Assembly: GCF_025353885.1 (NCBI RefSeq)
Contig: NZ_JANXNX010000058.1
Coordinates: forward strand, 1 to 43,907
Length of the DNA stretch: 43,907 nt
Reading direction: 5' to 3'
From: Sphingomonas sp.
GTDB taxonomy: Bacteria > Pseudomonadota > Alphaproteobacteria > Sphingomonadales > Sphingomonadaceae
Shown: piece after piece, positions 24,293 to 33,836 of the stretch
Layout of the letters: every line of letters begins with the position of its first letter
Numbering within the stretch: the first letter of the stretch is position 1
Translations under genes and position numbers: made by a program
The notes under the pieces: model-generated
What the model saw: only the letters and a program-made list of their open reading frames with translations
What the model was told of the DNA's origin: nothing
Database searches by the model: none

Positions 24293-26053
24293 TCAGTTGG
24301 ATTTGATAACCTGCAGGAACGCCTCGCCATAGGCGTCCAGCTTGCGCGTCCCGACCCCGCCCAGCCGACCCAGTTCGCCAAGCGTTGTCGGTCGCACGCT
24401 TGCCATCTCCCGCAGGGTGGAATCGTGAAAAATCACATAGGGCGGCATTTGTGCCTCGACCGCCAGTTCGCGCCTTCGCGCGCGCAGTGCCTCGAATAGC
24501 GGGTCGCCAACCGGGTTGGCCGGTTGGTCGTTCCCCCGCCGCCGCCGGTTCTCGCGTCGGGGCGGGATGGCGATGGCAAATTCCGCGTCCCCTTTAAGAA
24601 TAGCGCGCGCCTCCGGCCCCAGCTCAAGTCCGCCATGTTCGGTCTGGCCCAGCGCATCGCGGAGCAGCAGCGCGCGGGCGACCGGCTTGACCATTTCGGC
24701 CTCCTCGCCGGTCACGATTCCGAACACGCTCAGCCGGTCGTGACCCAGCTTCAGGACCTTCTCATTCGACTGGCCGGTCAGCACCGCCTCGATATGGCCG
24801 ACGCCGAACATCTGCCCGGTGCGATACACCGCCGACAGCAGCTTGCGCGCCAGTTCGGTCAGGTTAGTCCGGGCGGGCGGGTTCAGGCAATTGTCGCAAT
24901 TCCCGCAATTCTCAGGGGGGACCTCTCCGAAGTGGCGGAGCAGGACAGCGCGGCGGCACGATCCCGTTTCAACAAGAGTGCCGAGCGCGGAAAGTCGCGT
25001 GCGCTCGCCTCCGATCCGGTCCTCGGGAATTTCGCTCAGTCGCTGCCGGGCGCGCGCAAAATCCTCCGCCCCCCAGAACAGCTGCGCCGCCGCCGCATCG
25101 CCGTCGCGGCCTGCGCGCCCGGTCTCCTGATAATAGGCCTCGATCGACTTCGGCAGCCCGGCATGAACGACGAACCGCACGTCGGGCTTGTCGATCCCCA
25201 TCCCGAAAGCGATCGTCGCGACCATCACCATGTCTTCGGACTTCACGAACGCCGCCTGGTTGGCGGCGCGCACCGACGGCTCCAGGCCGGCATGATAGGC
25301 CCGCGTGGGCCTCCCGTTCAGCGCCAGTTGCGCCGCCAGCTTTTCGGTCTGCGCGCGGGTCTGGGCATAGATGATCCCGGCACCCGGCGTCTCGGCGACG
25401 AAATCGGCGATCTGCCGCGACCCGGTGCGCGGCGCGATGTTGTAGCGGATGTTGGGGCGGTCGAACCCCGCCACGATCAGGCCGTCATCGGGAATACCGA
25501 GCTGGGTCAGGATGTCGGCACGGGTATGTTCGTCGGCCGTCGCTGTCAGCGCAAGGCGCGGCATCTCTGGAAAGCGGTCGAACAGTGGGCGGAGCAGCCG
25601 ATAGTCGGGCCGGAAATCATGCCCCCATTCGGAAACGCAATGGGCCTCGTCGATGGCGAACAGCGACAGTGACCCCTGCGACAGCAGGTCGCGAAACCCA
25701 TCGCCCGATGCGCGCTCGGGTGCTGCATACAGCAGGTCGAGATCGCCGTTGCGAAACCGCGCAATCGTCTCGGCCTGGTTGGTGTCGACCGACGTCAGCG
25801 TCGCCGCCTTGATCCCAACCGCCTCGGCCGCGCGCAGCTGGTCGTGCATCAGCGCGATCAGCGGCGAAATCACGACGCAGGTGCCGGGCAGCATCACCGC
25901 CGGCAGCTGATAGCAGAGCGACTTGCCCGCCCCCGTCGGCATGATCGCCGCAGTGCGCTGCCCCGCCATGACACGGTCGATCACCTGCCGCTGGACACCC
26001 CGGAATGCCGAAAAGCCGAAGGTTGTTTTGAGGGTATCGAGAAGGTCGGCCAT
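24293..26053 (-). CDS. recQ: ATP-dependent DNA helicase RecQ
   Basis: 586 residues from ATG 26053, near the family length. It is a 3'-5' superfamily 2 helicase. PTGAGKS is at 39-45, DEAH at 135-138 within AIDEAHCVSEWGHDFRPDY, and the aromatic-rich loop follows. The zinc-binding cysteines are in CRRAVLLRHFG and ENCGNCDNC (about 380-395). An RQC winged helix comes next, then an HRDC domain in the last 75 residues (LRARRRELAVEAQMPPYVIF). It acts in recombination and stalled-fork repair. It is cotranscribed with the phosphatase-like gene, 10 bases downstream. Confidence 0.96.
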   Translation of the reverse strand: MADLLDTLKTTFGFSAFRGVQRQVIDRVMAGQRTAAIMPTGAGKSLCYQLPAVMLPGTCVVISPLIALMHDQLRAAEAVGIKAATLTSVDTNQAETIARFRNGDLDLLYAAPERASGDGFRDLLSQGSLSLFAIDEAHCVSEWGHDFRPDYRLLRPLFDRFPEMPRLALTATADEHTRADILTQLGIPDDGLIVAGFDRPNIRYNIAPRTGSRQIADFVAETPGAGIIYAQTRAQTEKLAAQLALNGRPTRAYHAGLEPSVRAANQAAFVKSEDMVMVATIAFGMGIDKPDVRFVVHAGLPKSIEAYYQETGRAGRDGDAAAAQLFWGAEDFARARQRLSEIPEDRIGGERTRLSALGTLVETGSCRRAVLLRHFGEVPPENCGNCDNCLNPPARTNLTELARKLLSAVYRTGQMFGVGHIEAVLTGQSNEKVLKLGHDRLSVFGIVTGEEAEMVKPVARALLLRDALGQTEHGGLELGPEARAILKGDAEFAIAIPPRRENRRRRGNDQPANPVGDPLFEALRARRRELAVEAQMPPYVIFHDSTLREMASVRPTTLGELGRLGGVGTRKLDAYGEAFLQVIKSN

Positions 26054-26099
26054 GCCTGCCCTTAGCGAACGGGGGCGGGTGGCGTCGAGTGGGTTGGCA

Positions 26100-26522
26100 T
26101 CACCCCTCCCGATGGTAGGGATGCCCGGCAATGATGGTCGTCGCCCGGTAAAGCTGTTCGGCAAGCAACGCGCGGACCATCAGATGTGGCCACGTCGCCG
26201 ACCCGAACGACAATGCCCGGTCGGCGCTGCGACTCTCGTCAACGGTCAGGCCATCGGCGGCACCGATCAGGAAGCGGGCCTCGCGAATGCCCTCGTCCCG
26301 CCACCCTGCCAGCAGTCTGGCGAACGCGGCGGATCCAAGCTGGTCGCCCGTCTCGTCGAGTGCGACAATTCGGGCAGGAGCGATCAGGTCGGCCACCTTG
26401 CCGCCGGTTTCAGGCAACTCGGTGATGATCAATGGCCAGACAATCCGTTTTGCATAGCGTGCGACGAGGTCGGCTTCGGGACCGCGCCCAATGCGGCCCC
26501 GCGCAACGATGTGCAGCTTCAA
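26100..26522 (-). CDS. rlmH: 23S rRNA (pseudouridine1915-N3)-methyltransferase
   Basis: 140 residues, a SPOUT (trefoil-knot) methyltransferase. KLHIVARGRIGRGPEADLVARYAKR at the start, then LDETGDQLGSAAFARLL, the SAM-knot segment FLIGAADGLT, and the ending HLMVRALLAEQLYRA...GHPYHREG, are all RlmH signatures. It methylates pseudouridine 1915 in helix 69 of assembled ribosomes. It lies six bases after rsfS, the usual RsfS-RlmH pairing. Confidence 0.96.
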   Translation of the reverse strand: MKLHIVARGRIGRGPEADLVARYAKRIVWPLIITELPETGGKVADLIAPARIVALDETGDQLGSAAFARLLAGWRDEGIREARFLIGAADGLTVDESRSADRALSFGSATWPHLMVRALLAEQLYRATTIIAGHPYHREG

Positions 26523-26528
26523 AGCGGA

Positions 26529-26939
26529 TCAGTCCTGAAACGCAGGCCCCGGCACGATGGGCGCATCGGTCAGGGACCACATCCGTTCAAGGTTGTAGAA
26601 GCTGCGGACCTCGGGGCGAAACAGGTGGACGATCACGTCGCCTGCATCGATCAAAACCCAGTCGGCGGCGGGTAGTCCCTCGATCCGTGCCGAGCGCCGG
26701 AATTCCTTTTTCATGCGCTCGGCGATCTTGGCTGCCATTGAGGCGACCTGTCGCGTCGATCGACCGCTGGCGATGACCATGTGGTCGGCGATCGACGATT
26801 TCCCCTCTAACGGTATCGTGATGAGTTCGACGGCCTGGTCGGCGTCGAGCTGTTCCAGGATCATGGCGTGGAGAGCATCGACCGAATCACCCGGCAAAGC
26901 GGAAGACGAAGAGGGCTGGCTGATGGCAGCTGCGGGCAA
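26529..26939 (-). CDS. rsfS: Ribosomal silencing factor RsfS
   Basis: 136 residues. I choose TTG 26939 because AAAGGA lies six bases upstream and the frame above it runs into nadD; the frame is open to 27092 but reads as nadD shadow there. The core DQAVELITIPLEGKSSIADHMVIASGRSTRQV and DWVLIDAGDVIVHLFRPEVRSFYNLERMW is diagnostic of RsfS/Iojap. It binds L14 and blocks subunit joining when nutrients are low. It is downstream of nadD by 14 bases, as in many bacteria. Confidence 0.92.
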   Translation of the reverse strand: MPAAAISQPSSSSALPGDSVDALHAMILEQLDADQAVELITIPLEGKSSIADHMVIASGRSTRQVASMAAKIAERMKKEFRRSARIEGLPAADWVLIDAGDVIVHLFRPEVRSFYNLERMWSLTDAPIVPGPAFQD

Positions 26940-26953
26940 GGACGGTCCTTTAG

Positions 26954-27628
26954 TCAGGGAAAGCGCGGCGTGCGCAAACCCGTGGAGTGGGTTGAAAAAC
27001 GGCGAAACCATAGGGAATCGGCCCGGCGCAGCGCCGTGGCGGAGCTTGGATCGGGGCGGAAGTGCAGCAGCACGAGCGCCGGCGGTCTCCATTGCGTCCA
27101 GTGTTGCGCGCTGCCTGCGCGTCGAACGAAACGACGCAACCAGACCGACGCAGGGCTCGCGGCGGTGAACCCCTCATAACCCGGACGCGCGATAATCGCA
27201 ATCGTTACGCTACGCGCCAGCCTCCGCCAATCGCGCCACTGGTGGAACTGGGCGATATTGTCCGCCCCCATGATCCAGATGAAGCGCCTGTTAGGATAGC
27301 GTCGGACCAGCGCGGCGATGGTATCGACGGTGTAGCGCGTGCCGAGCCGCGATTCGATATCGGTGGCATGGATGCGTGAACGACGCGCCATCGACCGGGC
27401 CGAGGCCAAGCGCGCGGACAGCGGAGCCATGTCGTCCGCGCCGGATTTCAGGGGGTTTCCGGGGGATACGAGCCACCATGTTTCATCGAGCGCGAGCGCA
27501 TCCATCGCAAACAGGCTGATCGCGCGATGGCCGGTGTGCGCGGGATTGAACGATCCACCGAGCAGGCCGGTGGGTATCGGGGTCTTCAGGGTCAGGGGCG
27601 CACCTGTCCCGCACCACGGACCAGCCAT
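26954..27628 (-). CDS. nadD: Nicotinate-nucleotide adenylyltransferase
   Basis: Up to 224 residues. TGLLGGSFNPAHTGHRAIS is the nucleotidyltransferase GxFxPxHxGH loop, and RFIWIMGADNIAQFHQW and the late region match NadD. It adenylates nicotinate mononucleotide in NAD synthesis. The start is uncertain: ATG 27628 lies inside the proA end (37-base overlap) and has no clear ribosome site, but no in-frame ATG or GTG comes before the active-site loop. The C-terminal part is atypically Arg-rich and lacks the clean SSTxIR ending usual in the family. Confidence 0.9.
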   Translation of the reverse strand: MAGPWCGTGAPLTLKTPIPTGLLGGSFNPAHTGHRAISLFAMDALALDETWWLVSPGNPLKSGADDMAPLSARLASARSMARRSRIHATDIESRLGTRYTVDTIAALVRRYPNRRFIWIMGADNIAQFHQWRDWRRLARSVTIAIIARPGYEGFTAASPASVWLRRFVRRAGSAQHWTQWRPPALVLLHFRPDPSSATALRRADSLWFRRFSTHSTGLRTPRFP

Positions 27629-28857
27629 TTATACGTCGTCAGCCCTTCAAGCGCGACTGGACCGCGCGCGTGAAGTCGCCCGGTGGCAATGCCGATCTCT
27701 GCTCCCAGCCCGAATTCGCCGCCGTCGGCAAATTGGGTGGAGGCGTTGTGCATGACGATGGCCGAATCGGCGACCGCCAGGAAATGTTCGGCGATAGCCG
27801 CGTTTTCGGTGACGATCGCTTCGGTGTGATGCGAACTGTGTGCGGCGATATGCGCCAACGCACCCACCACGCCGTCGACAAAGGCAACCGCACAGATGCT
27901 GTCGAGATATTCGGTATCCCAGTCAGCCTCGGTTGCTGGCGTGATGCGGCTGTCGAGAGTCAGCGCCTGCTCATCGCCCCGCAGCGAACAGCCTGCATCC
28001 AGCAAGGCGGTCACGATCGCGGGGGCTCCGATATAGGCACGGTCAATCAGCAGAGTTTCGGTCGCGCCGCAGACGCCGGTGCGACGCATCTTGGCATTGA
28101 CAACAATCGCGACGGCTTTTTCAGGGTCAGCGGCGGCATCGACATAGGTGTGGCAAAGGCCGTCGAGATGCGCGAGGACGGGAACGCGGGCCTCATTTTG
28201 AACGCGGGCGACAAGCGTTTTGCCGCCGCGCGGGATGATGATGTCGATCAGTCCCTGTGCCACCAGCATCGCGCCGACGGCTGCTCGATCAACGATCGGT
28301 ACAAGCTGGATCGAATCGGCGGGCAATCCCTCGGCGACGATACCCGTAATGAGGGCGGTGTGGAGCGCGCGGTTGGTGCGCATCGCTTCGGATCCGCCGC
28401 GCAGGATGGCGGCATTACCCGACTTCAGGCACAGGATACCCGCATCGACCGTGACGTTCGGCCTGCTTTCATAGATGATGCCGATGACACCAAGCGGAAC
28501 GCGCACGCGCGAGAGTTTCAACCCGTTCGGGCGAATAGTTTCGTCGATCACCATGCCTACGGGATCACGTAGCCCCGCGACCGCCTCCACACCGTCGGCG
28601 ATTCCGACGATGCGGGCGGAGTCGAGGAGCAGGCGGTCGATCATTGCCGGTGACAAACCGTTGGCACGGGCAGCGGCCAAGTCGAGCGCATTTGCGGCCA
28701 GAATATCAGATTGGGCGTCACGAATGGCTTGTGCCGCCGCCATCAGGGCGCTTGCCTTTCGCGCGCTCGTTTCGCGCGCAAGAATGGCCGATGCGGTGCG
28801 GGCGCGATGCGCCATGTCGATGATCAGGATTGTGGGATCGATGTCGTCGCGGGCCAT
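27592..28857 (-). CDS. proA: Gamma-glutamyl phosphate reductase
   Basis: 421 residues, normal length. It reduces gamma-glutamyl phosphate with NADPH in proline synthesis. Features are PLGVIGIIYESRPNVTVDAG (121-140), CLKSGNAAILRGGSEA, IIPRGGKTLV, the catalytic C263 in RRTGVCGATETLL, and the ending GRLHARGPVALEGLTTYKW. The glutamate kinase gene proB is not adjacent; ftsH is upstream by 71 bases and nadD overlaps its end. Confidence 0.97.
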   Translation of the reverse strand: MARDDIDPTILIIDMAHRARTASAILARETSARKASALMAAAQAIRDAQSDILAANALDLAAARANGLSPAMIDRLLLDSARIVGIADGVEAVAGLRDPVGMVIDETIRPNGLKLSRVRVPLGVIGIIYESRPNVTVDAGILCLKSGNAAILRGGSEAMRTNRALHTALITGIVAEGLPADSIQLVPIVDRAAVGAMLVAQGLIDIIIPRGGKTLVARVQNEARVPVLAHLDGLCHTYVDAAADPEKAVAIVVNAKMRRTGVCGATETLLIDRAYIGAPAIVTALLDAGCSLRGDEQALTLDSRITPATEADWDTEYLDSICAVAFVDGVVGALAHIAAHSSHHTEAIVTENAAIAEHFLAVADSAIVMHNASTQFADGGEFGLGAEIGIATGRLHARGPVALEGLTTYKWLVRGAGQVRP

Positions 28858-28928
28858 TCGTGGCGGCTAGCACAAGCGCCAAAGCTGCGCAAAACTGGCG
28901 GGTCCAGTCATCGACCGGACCCGATCCG

Positions 28929-30875
28929 TCATGCGCCTTGCGGGGCAGGATCACCCCATTTGCCGGGCCGACGCGTTTTGGGAATCGACGAACCCCCGGT
29001 GTTCAACGCGCGCGGCTTGTTGTGATCGATGCCGCTGCGGTCTGGCTTGATTCCGTCATGCAGCAGGGCAGCAATTTCGTCACCGCTCAGGGTTTCATAC
29101 TCAAGCATCGCCTCGGCCAGCGTCTTCAGCTTCTCGATATTGTCGGTCAGGTGCATCTTGGCCTGATTGTAGCCGCCATCCACAAGCCGACGAATTTCGC
29201 TGTCGATGGCCTGGGCTGTCTCGTTCGACATATTGACCCGCTGGCTCTGCGAATAGCCGAGGAACGTTTCGGCCTGCGCCTCTTCATACTGAAGCGGCCC
29301 CAGTTTTTCGGACATGCCCCAGCGGGTCACCATCGAACGGGCGAGCTTGGTGGCCTGCTGGATATCGCCCGAAGCGCCCGACGAGACCTTGTCGTGGCCA
29401 AAGATCAGTTCCTCGGCAACGCGTCCGCCCATCGTAACCGCCAGGTCGGCATACATCTTGTCGCGATGGTACGAATAGCTGTCGCGTTCGGGGAGAGAGA
29501 CCACCATACCCAGCGCACGACCGCGCGGGATAATCGTCGCCTTGTGGATCGGGTCGGTCGCAGGTTCGAGCAAAGAAACAAGAGCATGGCCAGCCTCGTG
29601 ATAGGCGGTCATCTTTTTCTCGTCTTCGGTCATGACGAGCGACTTCCATTCAGTGCCCATCAGCACCTTGTCCTTGGCCGCCTCGAACTGAGCCATCGCA
29701 ACGAGGCGCTTGCCGAGACGTGCTGCCAGCAACGCCGCTTCGTTGACGATGTTGGCAAGGTCGGCTCCCGAAAAGCCGGGTGTGCCACGCGCCAGCGTAC
29801 GGGCATCGACGTCGGGCGCAATCGGCACCTTCTTCATATGAACCTTCAGGATCATCTCACGACCGCCGATATCGGGCAGCGGCACCGTCACCTGGCGATC
29901 GAAGCGACCTGGTCGGAGGAGGGCAGGATCGAGCACGTCGGGGCGGTTGGTCGCCGCGATGATGATAATACCCTCGTTGGCTTCGAACCCGTCCATTTCA
30001 ACCAGCAATTGGTTCAGCGTCTGTTCGCGCTCGTCGTTGCCGTTACCCAGGCCGGCACCACGATGGCGCCCGACGGCATCGATTTCGTCGATGAAGACGA
30101 TGCACGGTGCGGACTTCTTGGCTTGTTCGAACATATCGCGGACACGGCTTGCGCCGACTCCAACGAACATCTCGACAAAGTCCGAACCCGAAATCGTGAA
30201 GAACGGCACGCCCGCTTCACCCGCGATAGCACGGGCAAGCAAGGTCTTGCCCGTGCCTGGTGACCCGACGAGCAATGCGCCCTTCGGAATCTTGCCGCCC
30301 AGGCGGGCGAATTTCGATGGGTCCTTCAGAAACTCGACGATTTCCTGCAATTCCTCACGCGCCTCGTCGATGCCGGCGACGTCGGCAAACGTGATCTTGC
30401 CTTCTTTCTGCGTTAGCATCTTGGCGCGACTTTTGCCGAAACCCATCGCGCCCGAACCGGCGTTCTTTTGCATCTGGCGCATTACGAAAAACGCAAGGCC
30501 AATCATCAGCACGAACGGCAGCGCCTGGTAAAGCAGCAGCACCCAGATGCTGGCACCCTCTTCGGGCTTGCCGCGGTAATCGACATTCGCCTTGGTCAGG
30601 CGTGCGGTCAGTTCGGGATCAGGAACGGGGAAGGTACGAAACGCCTCGCCATTGCTCAAAGTGCCCGAAATCTCGTTGGTCGAAATGACGACCGACTTGA
30701 CCGAACCCTCCTGCACCTTTGCGACGAATTCGGAATAGGGGATGCCCGACGCCGCAGCCGTCTGCGTGCGGCCGTCGAAGATCGAAACGAACACCGCCAG
30801 CGCGGCCAGAATGCCGACCCAGATCAGCAAGCTTTTCATCCAAGGGTTGCCCTGCGGCTGTCTGTCATCGTTCAT
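28929..30875 (-). CDS. ftsH: ATP-dependent zinc metalloprotease FtsH
   Basis: 648 residues. Two membrane helices ([19 protein letters not shown] near residue 15-33 and [18 protein letters not shown] near 115) flank a small periplasmic domain. The AAA module has Walker [18 protein letters not shown], Walker [16 protein letters not shown], and the [23 protein letters not shown]. The zinc site is [12 protein letters not shown]. It degrades membrane and short-lived cytoplasmic proteins such as LpxC. It follows tilS by 66 bases, the common tilS-ftsH order. Confidence 0.98.
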   Translation of the reverse strand: MNDDRQPQGNPWMKSLLIWVGILAALAVFVSIFDGRTQTAAASGIPYSEFVAKVQEGSVKSVVISTNEISGTLSNGEAFRTFPVPDPELTARLTKANVDYRGKPEEGASIWVLLLYQALPFVLMIGLAFFVMRQMQKNAGSGAMGFGKSRAKMLTQKEGKITFADVAGIDEAREELQEIVEFLKDPSKFARLGGKIPKGALLVGSPGTGKTLLARAIAGEAGVPFFTISGSDFVEMFVGVGASRVRDMFEQAKKSAPCIVFIDEIDAVGRHRGAGLGNGNDEREQTLNQLLVEMDGFEANEGIIIIAATNRPDVLDPALLRPGRFDRQVTVPLPDIGGREMILKVHMKKVPIAPDVDARTLARGTPGFSGADLANIVNEAALLAARLGKRLVAMAQFEAAKDKVLMGTEWKSLVMTEDEKKMTAYHEAGHALVSLLEPATDPIHKATIIPRGRALGMVVSLPERDSYSYHRDKMYADLAVTMGGRVAEELIFGHDKVSSGASGDIQQATKLARSMVTRWGMSEKLGPLQYEEAQAETFLGYSQSQRVNMSNETAQAIDSEIRRLVDGGYNQAKMHLTDNIEKLKTLAEAMLEYETLSGDEIAALLHDGIKPDRSGIDHNKPRALNTGGSSIPKTRRPGKWGDPAPQGA

Positions 30876-30941
30876 GGGTGTGTTCGCCTTCCAACAGCCA
30901 AGATAGGCGACATTAGATTAATGACAATGGAACAGCCGCGC

Positions 30942-31937
30942 CTAATCGCGCCCGCTGGTCGCTTTAACGCGCCGTGGAGCGGCAAGGGTGAAGCGCCAAT
31001 GGCCATTGCGCGCCGAACAGCGCACCCGGCCAAGCGTGCCCGTGGCGTTGCCCTGCAGCGCATTCAGCAGGCGTTCGATGGTCGTCCCCCGCGGCCGACT
31101 GGCCGGATCAACGACGCGGAGACAGTCGATCAACGCGCGGCGGAGGAGTTCGGCAGGAAGCCCGCTCGCGTCGTATGTCCAGTCGTCGGCACCGTCCACC
31201 AGACGCTCGTCACGCAGCTTCAAAACCGTCCAGTCGAGCGCGCGGTCGGCTTCGTCCAGCGCAGCGGCACTCCGGACGATGGCCAGTGGATCGAGCCAGT
31301 CGGCCCCTGCCAACGCCTTGCGCAGGCGGGCGCGGTCGTATCGGTCGTCACGATTGGACGGATCATCGACCGCGACGATCCCCGCTGCTGTGACAATCCC
31401 GACCAGTTCGGCGCGACGCCAGCCAAGCAAGGGACGCACGATCCGCCCGCGACGGCTGCGAATACCGGCAAGGCCCGCCACTCCCGAGGCCCGGTTCAGG
31501 CGCATTGCCATCGTTTCCAGCTGATCGTCGGCATGATGCGCGGTCAACAACCATCCAACGAGATTGGCGTCGGCCCAGTCATCCAGCGCATCGTAGCGCG
31601 CCTCTCGCGCGGCGGCGGACACGTTGCCACGCGCCATGTTTTCCAAAACCAGCGTTGTGTGCGGCACGCCCATCGCCCGGCAAAGATCGGCGACGAACCT
31701 TGCTTCGCGCCCTGACGCTGCCCGCAAACGGTGGTCGACGGTGGCCGCCACAACCCGGCCGGGGAATGTAGCTTCGGCAAGCAGCAGCAGCGCTACGCTA
31801 TCGGGTCCACCCGAGATTGCGATGCCGATGAGGCCGTCAGCAAGGTCGTTGACGAAGCTGGGTCGACGGGCAAGATTCGCGATATCGGTGCGGAAGCGCG
31901 CAATCGCTTCATCAGGCAGGGCATTTGGCGTCAGCAC
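30942..31937 (-). CDS. tilS: tRNA(Ile)-lysidine synthase
   Basis: 331 residues from GTG 31937, which overlaps the cpoB end by 26 bases; the frame runs to 32021 but reads as cpoB shadow. The PP-loop is ISGGPDSVALL with SGGPDS at 42-47. VDHRLRAASGREA, LLTAHHADDQLETMAMRL and GIRSRRGRIVRPLLGWRRAEL are TilS signatures. It converts C34 of the minor tRNA-Ile to lysidine so that it reads AUA. The start codon has only a poor ribosome site, so the exact N-terminus is tentative. Confidence 0.93.
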   Translation of the reverse strand: MLTPNALPDEAIARFRTDIANLARRPSFVNDLADGLIGIAISGGPDSVALLLLAEATFPGRVVAATVDHRLRAASGREARFVADLCRAMGVPHTTLVLENMARGNVSAAAREARYDALDDWADANLVGWLLTAHHADDQLETMAMRLNRASGVAGLAGIRSRRGRIVRPLLGWRRAELVGIVTAAGIVAVDDPSNRDDRYDRARLRKALAGADWLDPLAIVRSAAALDEADRALDWTVLKLRDERLVDGADDWTYDASGLPAELLRRALIDCLRVVDPASRPRGTTIERLLNALQGNATGTLGRVRCSARNGHWRFTLAAPRRVKATSGRD

Positions 31938-32853
31938 GTCCCTTGGCCGCCTTTGCTTTGAGATCGGAAGATAGTCGGGTCCCATAAACGTCCTGCAATT
32001 CGTCATAGACTTTGCAGGCATCGGGCAATTTCTTGAGTTTAGTCAGCGACTGGCCCAGCCATGTCAGGCTTTCCGCCGCGCGTTCGCCTTTTGGCGCCTT
32101 CTGGTAGTTTTCGTAGAATGCGACGCTGGCGAGTGCTGGTTTGCCTTCGTCGAAATAGGCACGGCCAAGCAGGTTTTGTGCATAGCTGTAGCGACGATGC
32201 GCCGGATATTTAGCGACGAATTCCTTCAACTTTAATTCGGCCTCTGGATAAAGTCCGGCTGAGTAGAGGCGGTAGCCATAGGTGTAATCGTCCTCCGCGG
32301 CGTCGCCGGTCGCGGGCATTTCGATCGCGGCGACGGCGGCACGGTGGGCGGGGTCCGGCTTCACGATCGTGGATCTGGTCGGAGCGGCGGGGCGCGGTAG
32401 CGGAACTGCACCGGACGAAGATGGGCGGGATGGCGCCACCGTCGGCGCAAGCCCGTCAGTCATCGCAGCGTGACCGGCGCCCTCCAGCGCGGCCAGTCGT
32501 CCTTCAAGCCGTTTGATCGCTTCGTCGGCTTGGCGTCCGCGATATCCAGTCTGCTCGACCTGCCCCGTCAGCGACGCCAACCCCTTTTCCAGAGCGTCGA
32601 TGCGCGAAGCCAGATCGGCCATCGGCGTGGACGCGGGATTGCCCGTCGGCTCTGTTGGCCCGGTGTTCCCGACGATGTCGGGCTGGACCGGAGTTCCACC
32701 CGGAAAGACCGAGCGCTGAACCGCCTTCATTTCCTTCTCGAGCTTGCCGATCCGCTGGTCCAGGGGCCCGGCGGACCCGTTGGATTGCGCCATGGCAGGC
32801 GGCCCCATAATCGTTCCGGCAAGCAAAGCCGCTGCCCAAATCCTTGCTCGCAT
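31912..32853 (-). CDS. cpoB: Tol-Pal system coordinator CpoB (YbgF)
   Basis: 313 residues. A signal peptide (WAAALLAGTIMGPPAMAQ) is followed by a coiled-coil trimerisation region (LDQRIGKLEKEMKAVQRSV and DLASRIDALEKGLASLTGQ). A Pro/Ser-rich linker comes next, then TPR repeats at the C-terminus (YTYGYRLYSAGLYPEAELKLKEFV to SLTWLGQSLTKLKKLPDACKVYDEL). It links the Tol-Pal machine to septal peptidoglycan synthesis. The tol and pal genes are not in this window. It overlaps tilS, which is downstream. Confidence 0.93.
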   Translation of the reverse strand: MRARIWAAALLAGTIMGPPAMAQSNGSAGPLDQRIGKLEKEMKAVQRSVFPGGTPVQPDIVGNTGPTEPTGNPASTPMADLASRIDALEKGLASLTGQVEQTGYRGRQADEAIKRLEGRLAALEGAGHAAMTDGLAPTVAPSRPSSSGAVPLPRPAAPTRSTIVKPDPAHRAAVAAIEMPATGDAAEDDYTYGYRLYSAGLYPEAELKLKEFVAKYPAHRRYSYAQNLLGRAYFDEGKPALASVAFYENYQKAPKGERAAESLTWLGQSLTKLKKLPDACKVYDELQDVYGTRLSSDLKAKAAKGRADAKCPA

Positions 32854-32880
32854 CAGTCCATCCTTAGCCAGGTTCGTTTA

Positions 32881-33744
32881 TTATTGTGGCACGGTCGCCA
32901 GATGCCCTGCAACAGCCCTACTACCGGGGGCCGCACTTGGCGTCGCAACCAAAGCTGAGGCTGGCGTTCGCGCGTTCAGCGCCGCAGCATTGAGCGGCGC
33001 ATTGCGAATCGTGGTTTGCGCGGTTCCGAGCGGCGCAACCTCCCGCCCGTCGATCGTGACCTTTAGCGCGTCGGGCCGACCGGTCAGGATCCTCGGATCA
33101 GTTGCCGTAAGCGGCACCTGGTAGGTTTCCCCGGCAGCCAGTTCCTTCTGAATCAGAACTGCCTTGGTCGCGTCTGTGATGCGAAGCCAGACGGGCACGG
33201 TCGCGGTCAGGGCGACCTGTCCGCGACCTGCGGGCACGACCACCAGCGCAGCGGCTCGGCCCTGCACCACGACCGGGGCAGTAGCCTGCTGCGAAGCTGC
33301 CTCCGTTGCCGGGAAGACGGCGTCGTTTTCGCCAAAAAACCCGGCCCGCCATACCCCGTAAGCAATCACGATCACCAGTGCGAGCAGGGCCGCTGTCCAC
33401 GCCAGCAGGCGCGGGGGCACGCGTGATGGGTCGGCCGGTTCGTAGACATCGGTATCCCGTGCGCCCGGATTGCTGCGTCCGAGCTCAGTGCGCAGGTCGG
33501 TCGCCAGCGCGACTTCGTCCATGCCGATCGCGCGCGCATAGGATTTCGCAAAACCGAGCGCATAGGTGTGCGACGGCAACGCGGCATAATCGCTGTTCTC
33601 GATCGCAGTCAGATGGCGCAGGGGGATACGGGTCCGTGTGCTAACATCGTTCAAGTCCAGTTTGGCTGTTTCGCGCGCCATTCGGAGGCGCTCACCGACC
33701 GAAACCGGGAACAGAGACTTTTCGGGGATTTCGCCGTCGACCAT
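32881..33744 (-). CDS. RodZ-like HTH membrane protein with DUF4115
   Basis: 287 residues. A cytoplasmic Xre-type helix-turn-helix (VGERLRMARETAKLDLNDVSTRTRIPLRHLTAIENSDYAALPSHTYALGFAKSYARAI) occupies residues about 15-70. It is followed by one membrane helix (LLAWTAALLALVIVIAYGVW), a periplasmic DUF4115 beta-domain (ALTATVPVWLRITDATKAVL...GETYQVPL) and an Ala/Thr-rich tail. This is the RodZ layout, which anchors MreB to the membrane. mreB is not adjacent, so the assignment rests on domain order. It lies just upstream of cpoB, 27 bases away. Confidence 0.87.
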   Translation of the reverse strand: MVDGEIPEKSLFPVSVGERLRMARETAKLDLNDVSTRTRIPLRHLTAIENSDYAALPSHTYALGFAKSYARAIGMDEVALATDLRTELGRSNPGARDTDVYEPADPSRVPPRLLAWTAALLALVIVIAYGVWRAGFFGENDAVFPATEAASQQATAPVVVQGRAAALVVVPAGRGQVALTATVPVWLRITDATKAVLIQKELAAGETYQVPLTATDPRILTGRPDALKVTIDGREVAPLGTAQTTIRNAPLNAAALNARTPASALVATPSAAPGSRAVAGHLATVPQ

Positions 33745-33836
33745 ATTTTATCTCCCCATCGCGTAGCGGCATTGCGCGACGGTATGCACTGTCTCAACAA
33801 TCCGACGCCATGATGTCAACCGAGGCGACACATTCA

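Noticed and set aside
26940-27092. Longer RsfS start at 27092
   Set aside because: The extra 51 residues lie over the nadD coding end and read as an out-of-frame shadow. TTG 26939 has a good ribosome site just after the nadD stop.
28830-30263. Plus-strand frame (477 codons) opposite ftsH
   Set aside because: Antisense shadow of ftsH; no ribosome site and no family motif.
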